A stretch of DNA of 13,906 nt from SICB01 sp037132395 (GTDB lineage Bacteria > Patescibacteriota > Saccharimonadia > CAILAD01 > BJGX01): assembly GCA_037132395.1 (NCBI GenBank), contig JBAXPC010000016.1, positions 1 to 13,906 of the forward strand. The letters run 5' to 3'. Below are positions 1 through 4,972 of this stretch, piece by piece. Position 1 is the first letter of the stretch; every line of letters begins with the position of its first letter. The notes under the pieces were generated by a model that was not told the DNA's origin, did no database searches, and saw only the letters and a list, made by a program, of their open reading frames with translations. The position numbers were made by a program, and so were the translations under genes.

Positions 1-1
1 G

Positions 2-625
2 TTCTCGAAACTACAAAAACTCCCTAAGCTCTCAAAACACCAACACACCAACTCTACGCCCAAGCCCAGCGGCTGGCGTAGAGTTTTGCGGATTGCCCTA
101 GTACTGGTGGCACTGGGCTGTGTGTTTGTTATATTTGCTCAGCTCTCGCCATCTAAAAAAACTCTCACAACTAACCAGCAAGAGGTATTTACTGCCGCTG
201 TTAGTAAAAAACCAGATGTAAATACGCTGATAATTCCAAAAATTGCCGTTAGCTCGCCGATACTCGATGGTGATGCAGCTGTACTCGATAAGGGCACCTG
301 GCACCGCTTTCCTGACCGCGGCAACCCTGAAAAAGGTGGCAATTTCATACTTGCTGCCCACCGCTATGTTTTTGCTTTGCTACCTCAGCAGGTTGTTCAG
401 CGCTCGGTGCTGTATAATATCGACAAGCTTGAGATTGGCGATGATATATTTATAGACTGGCAAGGCAAAAGGTATAGCTATAAGGTATCGCAGAAGCGCA
501 CCGTTAAACCCAACGAAACTAGCATCGAGCAGGCTAGCAAAACCCCCAAACTTACTTTGTATAGCTGCACTACCGGAGGCGATCGCGACGGCCGCGAGGT
601 TATTATTGCGACTCCTCAGGGCTAA
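2..625 (+). CDS. Sortase family transpeptidase, 5' end outside window
   Basis: A membrane-anchored sortase, which cleaves a sorting signal and transfers the protein to an acceptor outside the membrane. The frame is open from the window edge. A basic stretch with several Lys residues is followed by a hydrophobic signal anchor (about positions 89-145, LRIALVLVALGCVFVIF) and then the sortase beta-barrel. The catalytic triad is visible: His in ILAAHRY, Cys in LTLYSCTT and Arg in the terminal DGREVII strand. The first in-frame start codon inside the window is TTG at 86, but it would lie immediately after a hairpin and cut off the basic cytoplasmic tail. I therefore infer that translation begins upstream of the window. 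The gene ends with GGC TAA, part of the repeat that recurs at 1942. No sorting-signal substrate is seen in this window. The family call is firm; the sortase class is not assigned. Confidence 0.85.
   Translation, partial: FSKLQKLPKLSKHQHTNSTPKPSGWRRVLRIALVLVALGCVFVIFAQLSPSKKTLTTNQQEVFTAAVSKKPDVNTLIIPKIAVSSPILDGDAAVLDKGTWHRFPDRGNPEKGGNFILAAHRYVFALLPQQVVQRSVLYNIDKLEIGDDIFIDWQGKRYSYKVSQKRTVKPNETSIEQASKTPKLTLYSCTTGGDRDGREVIIATPQG
52..87 (+). repeat. Strong hairpin followed by four T residues
   Basis: Arms CTCTACGCC (52-60) and GGCGTAGAG (75-83) pair perfectly. An inner AGCC/GGCT stem (63-66 with 71-74) closes a CAGC tetraloop, with a two-base bulge at 61-62, and TTTT follows at 84-87. This looks like an intrinsic terminator, but it lies within the open frame of the sortase just before its membrane anchor. 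It could be a terminator of an upstream gene, with the sortase starting at TTG 86, or a hairpin inside the coding sequence. Confidence 0.55.
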
Positions 626-718
626 AAGGTATAATATAGATACTAATGCTTACAGATACCCACGCTCACATTCATTTTGACGATTTCGAAGGCGACCTCG
701 CCGATGTATTTAGTAATG
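620..718 (+). repeat. Direct repeat copy 1: tatD promoter and 5' end
   Basis: This 99-bp segment matches 1942-2038 except for one 2-nt indel just upstream of the ATG and two adjacent substitutions (TTCGAA here, TTTAAA in copy 2). It contains the last Gly codon and stop of the sortase gene, the TATAAT box and the first 24 tatD codons. Identity ends abruptly after TTTAGTAATG. Confidence 0.95.
630..635 (+). promoter_or_regulatory. -10 box (TATAAT), original tatD promoter copy
   Basis: TATAAT ends 10 nt before the ATG at 646, with no Shine-Dalgarno between. A partial -35 (TTGCGA, 606-611) stands 18 nt upstream. The promoter now reads into the truncated tatD head and the inserted segment. Confidence 0.6.
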
Positions 719-756
719 GCTTGCAAGGACAGTCCTTGCAAAAAGAGACTTTTTGA
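646..756 (+). pseudogene. Truncated tatD head (24 codons plus out-of-family tail)
   Basis: The frame ATG CTT ACA GAT encodes the TatD N-terminus including the metal-binding DTHAHIH motif. It differs from the intact copy only at residue 15 (Glu here, Lys there). After residue 24 it leaves the family, reads through the palindrome at 721-741 and stops at TGA 754-756, giving 36 residues. Nearly all of the TIM barrel is missing, so it cannot be an active nuclease. It is best read as a remnant left when the dehydrogenase segment entered this locus. The intact gene is at 1966-2760. Confidence 0.85.
721..741. repeat. 21-bp perfect palindrome at the insertion junction
   Basis: Arms TTGCAAGGAC (721-730) and GTCCTTGCAA (732-741) are exact reverse complements around one central A. 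The element starts two bases after tatD identity ends. A second small hairpin follows directly: AAAAAG (740-745), loop AGA, CTTTTT (749-754). It may mark a recombination end, a terminal inverted repeat or a dispersed palindromic repeat. No T-run follows that would make it a normal terminator. Confidence 0.85.
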
Positions 757-935
757 GATTCTTTCTGTTAAAATTGATTTATGAAAACCTATTGTCAATA
801 GATCCTAGTCAGCCGGTTCGCGTGCCAGGTTTTCGGGGTTCAGAGCGGCGCAAGCGGTTTGAAGACGAGGGTGTGATCGAGATTGAAGATGCGGATTGGG
901 AAAAGTTCTCATCTGCGCTAAACAAAGTAAATTGA
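753..935 (+). pseudogene. C-terminal remnant of an Ldh2-family dehydrogenase
   Basis: The open frame gives about 60 residues from a TTG at 753. The part from VRVPG to the terminal helix aligns without gaps to the C-terminus of the complete dehydrogenase downstream (residues 288-318). About 12 of 31 positions are identical, including V, PG, a shared G, IEI, DA and W. The same pattern (PG, then Gly-Ile, then Trp) is known at the end of Ldh2 proteins such as E. coli YiaK. Everything upstream, including the substrate and NAD(P)H sites, is missing. The fragment appears to be the tail of a gene once cotranscribed with the complete copy: its TGA (933-935) overlaps the next gene's Shine-Dalgarno. A TAAAAT box at 769-774 stands 6 nt before an ATG at 781, but that ATG opens only six codons in another frame. 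The upstream limit of true homology, near 780-800, is uncertain. Confidence 0.75.
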
Positions 936-939
936 GGAG
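934..939 (+). promoter_or_regulatory. Shine-Dalgarno GAGGAG for the Ldh2-family gene
   Basis: GAGGAG lies 6 nt before the ATG at 946 and overlaps the TGA of the upstream fragment, a layout suited to translational coupling. Several neighbouring resident genes, including tatD, have no such site. Confidence 0.75.
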
Positions 940-945
940 TAAGCA

Positions 946-1947
946 ATGAAAGTAAAAGTAACCGAACTTAAAGAAAATGTCCTTGCTGGGGTTAGCAAAC
1001 TCGGCTACACAGGCGAAGACGCCAAAGTTATTGCAGACGTGTTGCTCTACGCTCAAATGCGTGGTAATAACCAGGGTATTACAAAAATCGCCACGGGGGG
1101 CGTCCCAAAAACTGAAGATGTACAACCCTATGAGGTAGTAAAGAAAAACAAATGTGGTGCATTGGTCTCCGGCGGTCATGCTATGGTGGCCACTAGAAAT
1201 GCTGTAGACCTAGCCTGTGAGTTGGCAGAGGCACACGGCGTGGGTATCGTAGGCTCCAATCACACCTTTACTTCATCTGGTGCGGTGGGCTTTTTCTCGA
1301 GAGCTATAGCCGAAAAAGGTTACATTGGTTTGGTCTGCGTAGGCACACCGCCCTTTGTCGCGCCCACAGGCTCGGCTGAACCTATATTAGGTACAAATCC
1401 CCTAACATATGCCTTTCCAACGAACACTGGGGCCGTTGTGTTCGACACGGCTACGGCTGCTATGGCTTTCTTCGGTGTCATGGAGGCCAAGTTGAAAGGT
1501 GAGGCTTTGCCAGAAGGTATAGCCTTTGATTCTAATGGGAACCCTACTACGGACGCCGCAGAGGCACTTAACGGATCAGTAGGTACTTTTGCTCAACACA
1601 AAGGCTTCGGGTTTTCTGTATTGGTTCAACTGCTTGGTGGCCCATTTGCGGGTGCGGCTTACACTGGTCTTCAAGAAGAAAAAGGAGCGGGCACTTTTGT
1701 AATGGCAATTGATCCTGGCCTGCTTGTTGGTAAAGACGAGTTTATGAAAGGCGCTGATGAACTAACGCAACAAATAAAAGGCGCCAAGCCACTGGCAGGT
1801 CAAAAAGTATTGCTGCCTGGCGAGCACGGTGATGAAATCGCGGCACAGATTGTCGAGAGTGGCGAAATAGAAATTGCTGATGCAATATGGCAGGAGCTAT
1901 GCGATTTTGTCGACGGCACAATCAACCCTGCAAACCCGGAAGGCTAA
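946..1947 (+). CDS. Ldh2-family NAD(P)-dependent oxidoreductase (malate/lactate dehydrogenase type)
   Basis: A full-length member of the Ldh2 family (malate, L-lactate, ureidoglycolate and 2,3-diketogulonate dehydrogenases), 333 residues, close to the usual 330-360. Family landmarks are an N-terminal helical domain ending in MRG (38-40), SNH (104-106), the nucleotide-binding ILGTNPL (147-153) with AFP, KGFGFSVL (219-226) and the C-terminal VLLPGE (288-293). It is expected to be cytoplasmic and to reduce a 2-oxo acid or oxidise the hydroxy acid; the substrate cannot be read from sequence. The family's usual SHG motif, which carries the proposed catalytic His44 of YiaK, reads NQG here (Gln43), and the following Arg is Lys47. 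The gene has a good Shine-Dalgarno. Its final Gly codon and stop lie inside the direct repeat at 1942, so its original C-terminus may have been replaced. It sits inside an insertion at tatD and is probably horizontally acquired. Confidence 0.88.
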   Translation: MKVKVTELKENVLAGVSKLGYTGEDAKVIADVLLYAQMRGNNQGITKIATGGVPKTEDVQPYEVVKKNKCGALVSGGHAMVATRNAVDLACELAEAHGVGIVGSNHTFTSSGAVGFFSRAIAEKGYIGLVCVGTPPFVAPTGSAEPILGTNPLTYAFPTNTGAVVFDTATAAMAFFGVMEAKLKGEALPEGIAFDSNGNPTTDAAEALNGSVGTFAQHKGFGFSVLVQLLGGPFAGAAYTGLQEEKGAGTFVMAIDPGLLVGKDEFMKGADELTQQIKGAKPLAGQKVLLPGEHGDEIAAQIVESGEIEIADAIWQELCDFVDGTINPANPEG

Positions 1948-2038
1948 AAGGTATAATATATACTAATGCTTACAGATACCCACGCTCACATTCATTTTGA
2001 CGATTTTAAAGGCGACCTCGCCGATGTATTTAGTAATG
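1942..2038 (+). repeat. Direct repeat copy 2: tatD promoter and 5' end
   Basis: This 97-bp partner of 620-718 contains the last Gly codon and stop of the Ldh2-family gene, the TATAAT box and the first 24 codons of intact tatD. Thus the same GGCTAA serves as the end of two unrelated genes, one in each copy. Confidence 0.95.
1952..1957 (+). promoter_or_regulatory. -10 box (TATAAT) of intact tatD
   Basis: TATAAT ends 8 nt before the ATG at 1966 and no Shine-Dalgarno is present. Normal -10 to start-site spacing puts the transcript start at or next to the ATG, so a leaderless mRNA is predicted. Confidence 0.65.
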
Positions 2039-2760
2039 CCCGCGCCAGCCAGGTGGCCAGTATTATAACAGTTGGCACTACGCCCCAAGACTCACTTAAG
2101 GCTCTAGATTTTGTAATGAACCCTGATGTTATAGCTCTGGCTCATGGCATTAAGCTCTACGCCACGGCTGGTATTCACCCCCACGAGGCTAGCCTGGGTA
2201 GCGCCGGCCTAAAAATGATTGACCAACTGGCTCGTAACGGCAAGTACCAGGGTGTACTAGTCGCGATAGGCGAGTGTGGGCTCGATTATTATCGCAATAA
2301 TTCGCCCCAGGCCCAGCAGCACGAGGCACTAGAGTTTCAGCTACAGCTAGCCCAAGAGCTTGAGCTGCCAGTGGTGTTTCATGTTCGAGACGCCTGGCAA
2401 GATTTTTTTGCGATACTCAAAAACTGCCCCAAAGTGCGCGGCGTTATTCATAGCTTTACTGGCACCATCAAAGAAGTCGAGCAGGCTATGGGCTTTGAGC
2501 TCTACTTTGGCCTTAACGGCATTATGAGCTTTACCAAAGACCAAGCCCAGCTCGAGGCCGCCAAGATTATACCGGCCGATCGGCTACTACTGGAGACAGA
2601 CTGCCCGTATTTGAGCCCAGCCCCAATGCGCGGCCAGCGTAACGAGCCAAGCTTTATAAAATACACTGGCGAGTTTTTGGCTGCGTTGCGGGGCGAGCAG
2701 TACTCTGAGCTCATTAGCTCAACTGCCACTAACGCAAAAGCGCTTTTTGAGCTAAAATAG
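1966..2760 (+). CDS. tatD: TatD-family metal-dependent hydrolase/DNase
   Basis: A TIM-barrel metallohydrolase of the TatD family. Members have 3'-5' exonuclease or general DNase activity and are implicated in DNA repair or turnover. At 264 residues it has typical full length. The metal ligands are in place: DTHAHIH (His6, His8), IGECGLDYY (Glu103), VFHVRDA (His139), IHSFTG (His162) and LLETDCPYL (Asp212). The start is the ATG 8 nt after a TATAAT box. The gene is intact even though its first 24 codons and promoter are duplicated upstream. The -10 box of the next gene lies over its final codons. A specific cellular role here is not shown by the context. Confidence 0.93.
   Translation: MLTDTHAHIHFDDFKGDLADVFSNARASQVASIITVGTTPQDSLKALDFVMNPDVIALAHGIKLYATAGIHPHEASLGSAGLKMIDQLARNGKYQGVLVAIGECGLDYYRNNSPQAQQHEALEFQLQLAQELELPVVFHVRDAWQDFFAILKNCPKVRGVIHSFTGTIKEVEQAMGFELYFGLNGIMSFTKDQAQLEAAKIIPADRLLLETDCPYLSPAPMRGQRNEPSFIKYTGEFLAALRGEQYSELISSTATNAKALFELK
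2753..2758 (+). promoter_or_regulatory. -10 box (TAAAAT) overlapping the tatD stop
   Basis: TAAAAT spans the last Leu-Lys codons and the first base of the tatD stop codon, and ends 7 nt before the ATG at 2766. With no Shine-Dalgarno this predicts a leaderless transcript nested in the end of tatD. Confidence 0.55.
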
Positions 2761-2765
2761 TATTT

Positions 2766-3491
2766 ATGAATACCGAACCAACCCCAAACGAGCCAAACCC
2801 AAATCAGTCAGAACAAGCTGAAATGGCCAGACAGATTGAAATAGCCAGACAGGTTGAACAAGCAGACCGTTTTGCTGACCAACTATTAAAGCTAGCCAAC
2901 GCCCGCAGCCATTTTTTGGAAGAACGCGCCAAGGATATGGACATCCCAAAAGAACTTTCCGATGAAGCATTTCGAAATTTCGAAACAGAGCAAATAGAGG
3001 CAATATTATCTAGAACCCTCGACCTCACTAGCCCATGGACCAAGACGGGCGATGACGAAACAAGCCATGATTACTTTGATTCGTCGGGCGATACTTTTAT
3101 TGATACCGATAATGGTATTGTTCTGCGTTTCGAGAACACGGCGCGTAGCGAGGATCCACTGCTAGACTATTCGCCACTAGTAGAATCCACCATGATCTAT
3201 AGAATTAATTCGATGGGGCGTATTGAGCGCGAAGTAGAAACAGCCGTCGAGGAGATAATTGATCACGCCACCCCACACCCCTTACACGGAATAATAACCA
3301 TGCCTTCCGGAGAGGTCATTAACCATCCTGAAAATTCTACCGACGAGCCGGTCGAGCTCGATGGCAACCAAGCCAGGCAGTTCGTGGACATGCTCGAGAA
3401 GGCTATAGACGGAATGATTATGGTCTACAGCGGGCCTTACTGGAATATCTCAGCCGATAGCGACCACGAAGGCCATTTTGTAATAGAATAG
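2766..3491 (+). CDS. Uncharacterised acidic soluble protein
   Basis: Not recognised. The 241-residue protein has no signal peptide, no membrane segment and no cysteine. The N-terminus is rich in Asn, Pro and Gln. A probable amphipathic helix with repeated EMARQIEIARQVEQ-type heptads follows (about residues 18-55), suggesting a coiled coil. The rest is acidic and mixed, with a stretch TFIDTDNGIVLRFENT (about 110-125) and a C-terminus ending in HEGHFVIE. It begins 5 nt after tatD but carries its own -10 box, so it may be transcribed both with tatD and alone. Codon use matches the resident genes. Probably a lineage-restricted cytoplasmic protein; no function is assigned. Confidence 0.8.
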   Translation: MNTEPTPNEPNPNQSEQAEMARQIEIARQVEQADRFADQLLKLANARSHFLEERAKDMDIPKELSDEAFRNFETEQIEAILSRTLDLTSPWTKTGDDETSHDYFDSSGDTFIDTDNGIVLRFENTARSEDPLLDYSPLVESTMIYRINSMGRIEREVETAVEEIIDHATPHPLHGIITMPSGEVINHPENSTDEPVELDGNQARQFVDMLEKAIDGMIMVYSGPYWNISADSDHEGHFVIE

Positions 3492-3537
3492 TCGGCCTTG
3501 GTCAAAACCGTCCGCCATCGACGACTACTCTTTCTGG

Positions 3538-3543
3538 TATAAT
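3538..3543 (+). promoter_or_regulatory. -10 box (TATAAT) of the YdcF-like gene
   Basis: TATAAT ends 11 nt before the ATG at 3555. A transcript start about 7 nt downstream leaves a leader of only a few bases, without a Shine-Dalgarno. Confidence 0.6.
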
Positions 3544-3554
3544 TATAAGCACCG

Positions 3555-4145
3555 ATGAAAAAGTTTTTAGGATGGACATTGGTAATTATTTTAACTACCT
3601 TAGTGGTCGGTTTTGCATTACTAGTAGGGGTCGGTTTTTATTTGAGTCCGCAAGATAATATCGATAAAGCTGATGCGATTGTGGTTGTTAGTGGTGGTCA
3701 AACCACCAGCCGCGCCGAGAAGGGGATTGACCTCTATAAGCAGGGCTATGCACCGAAAATAATATTTTCTGGTGCCGCACTCGACGACGGCCCCAGCAAT
3801 GCTTTTGCGATGCGCGACCAAGCCCTAGCCAACGGAGTACCAGCCAGCAATATTTATATCGACGAAAAAAGCCAAAATACTTATGAAAACGCCGTCAACT
3901 CTAAAGCAATACTGCAATCGCTCGCCGCTAGTAAAATAATCTTAGTCACCAGCCCGTATCACCAGCGCCGAGCAAACCAAACATTCGAATCGGTGCTGGG
4001 TAAAGACTACCAGCTACTGGGCGTATCGGCTTTCGACGATCGCTGGAGCAAATCGCAATGGTGGCGACGTGGGTTCCCGCTATTTATTTCGGTTAGCGAA
4101 ACATGGAAGCTCATTTATATCGGCATAACTGGCAACTACAAATAG
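3555..4145 (+). CDS. DUF218 / YdcF-ElyC-SanA family membrane-anchored protein
   Basis: An N-terminal membrane anchor (about residues 5-29) is followed by a Rossmann-like DUF218 domain. Family signatures are DAIVVVSGG (40-48), the helix TTSRAEKGIDLY (50-61), a PKIIFSG strand (67-73), DEKSQNTYENA (103-113) and the catalytic-site-like VTSPYHQRRA (131-140). At 196 residues it has typical length. Characterised relatives (SanA, ElyC, YdcF) act in envelope integrity and are linked to undecaprenyl-phosphate or peptidoglycan metabolism in E. coli. The exact reaction is unsettled, so only an envelope role is inferred. The domain should face outward given the short basic N-terminus. The gene has its own promoter and a hairpin at its stop codon. 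Confidence 0.85.
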   Translation: MKKFLGWTLVIILTTLVVGFALLVGVGFYLSPQDNIDKADAIVVVSGGQTTSRAEKGIDLYKQGYAPKIIFSGAALDDGPSNAFAMRDQALANGVPASNIYIDEKSQNTYENAVNSKAILQSLAASKIILVTSPYHQRRANQTFESVLGKDYQLLGVSAFDDRWSKSQWWRRGFPLFISVSETWKLIYIGITGNYK

Positions 4146-4166
4146 CATCCACTTGCTATTTTATTA
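4140..4166 (+). terminator. Weak AT-rich terminator-like hairpin
   Basis: AAATAGCA (4140-4147) and TGCTATTT (4154-4161) pair perfectly around a six-base loop. The left arm covers the stop codon of the YdcF-like gene, and TTATT follows. The stem has few G-C pairs, so termination strength is doubtful. Confidence 0.4.
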
Positions 4167-4202
4167 GCCGCCGCAGCCAAAGTATCACTTGAAGCAAGGC
4201 TG

Positions 4203-4229
4203 TATAATCTATTGTTCTTATGCTACAAT
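4203..4229 (+). promoter_or_regulatory. Two candidate -10 boxes for the 4280 gene
   Basis: TATAAT stands at 4203-4208, and an extended -10 TGC-TACAAT at 4221-4229. Either would give a leader of 45 nt or more. No convincing -35 is seen. The leader contains an imperfect 15-bp tandem duplication, with AATTAAATAAT at 4236-4246 and again at 4251-4261. Confidence 0.45.
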
Positions 4230-4267
4230 TTAGGCAATTAAATAATTAGTAATTAAATAATAGTTAA

Positions 4268-4273
4268 AAGGAG
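4268..4273 (+). promoter_or_regulatory. Shine-Dalgarno AAGGAG
   Basis: AAGGAG lies 6 nt before the ATG at 4280 and fixes that start. This resident gene therefore has a conventional leader, unlike most of its neighbours. Confidence 0.8.
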
Positions 4274-4279
4274 TAAATC

Positions 4280-4930
4280 ATGCCCAAAGACGAAGATGTC
4301 AAAGCAGCCATGCACCACAGCGAAGCCGAGCACAGTATTAAATTGCCCAAGAAAGACAAGTCAAAAAAAGTTTGGATAATTATTAGTATTATATTGGCCC
4401 TGGCTATAGTCGGTGCCGGTATCTATGGCTTCCTTAAAATGAGAGATTACAACAAGCAAATCGACGATCTAAAAGCGCAGGTTACGACACTTCAGGATGG
4501 CAAAAAAGCACTCGAAGATGCAGCTAGTGCCGCTGCCAAGATTGTTGTCAAAGCAGCTACCACTAACTATCTTGAGGTTAAGGAGCTCGGCTACAAATTG
4601 CCGCTAAGCGACGACATTAAAGATTTGCAGTATTTTGTAAATGGCACCACGACCTTCTTTTCGACCGGATCATTGCAGAGCAAGGCATGGGCTGTCGATA
4701 AGGGCGACCCAGGCAAGTATTGTAGCCTCGGAACTTTACCGCTCGGAGCCATAAGCAAATTCGCCGATGTCACCGAAGCCGGCCCTACTCAGCAAAAAGC
4801 CTTGAGCGGTTTTGTGCTAGGCTACGCGCCACCACAGGCCAATTGCTCCACCAACCAAGCCACCATCGATTTGCAAACGACCCAGAAGGCTTCTTTCGTA
4901 AAGGCCTTCGAAAAAGCCGAAAAAATATAA
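4280..4930 (+). CDS. Uncharacterised single-pass membrane protein with coiled coil
   Basis: Not recognised. The 216-residue protein has a charged, lysine-rich N-terminal tail (1-30), one membrane helix (about 31-53, VWIIISIILALAIVGAGIYG) and a probable coiled coil (about 55-85, with IDDLKAQVTTLQDGKKALED). A globular C-terminal domain then carries two cysteines (Cys138, Cys179) that could form a disulfide if outside the membrane. The positive N-terminus suggests the C-terminus is extracytoplasmic. A strong Shine-Dalgarno and an extended -10 suggest good expression. The layout resembles envelope-associated scaffold or secreted-domain proteins, but no function is assigned. Confidence 0.82.
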   Translation: MPKDEDVKAAMHHSEAEHSIKLPKKDKSKKVWIIISIILALAIVGAGIYGFLKMRDYNKQIDDLKAQVTTLQDGKKALEDAASAAAKIVVKAATTNYLEVKELGYKLPLSDDIKDLQYFVNGTTTFFSTGSLQSKAWAVDKGDPGKYCSLGTLPLGAISKFADVTEAGPTQQKALSGFVLGYAPPQANCSTNQATIDLQTTQKASFVKAFEKAEKI

Positions 4931-4959
4931 ATAGCATAGCCCGCAACCTGAAAATTTGC

Positions 4960-4965
4960 TAAAAT
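4960..4965 (+). promoter_or_regulatory. -10 box (TAAAAT) of alaS
   Basis: TAAAAT ends 7 nt before the ATG at 4973, with no Shine-Dalgarno, predicting a leaderless alaS mRNA. Confidence 0.6.
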
Positions 4966-4972
4966 AGACTCT

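Noticed and set aside
805..1179. Antisense open frame across the Ldh2 fragment and the start of the intact Ldh2 gene
   Set aside because: It overlies two frames with clear Ldh2 homology, shows no family motifs and has no start signals. It is a shadow of the coding strand.
620..2038. Insertion sequence or composite transposon
   Set aside because: There is no transposase, no terminal inverted repeat pair at the outer ends, and the flanking direct repeat is about 98 bp, far beyond a target-site duplication.
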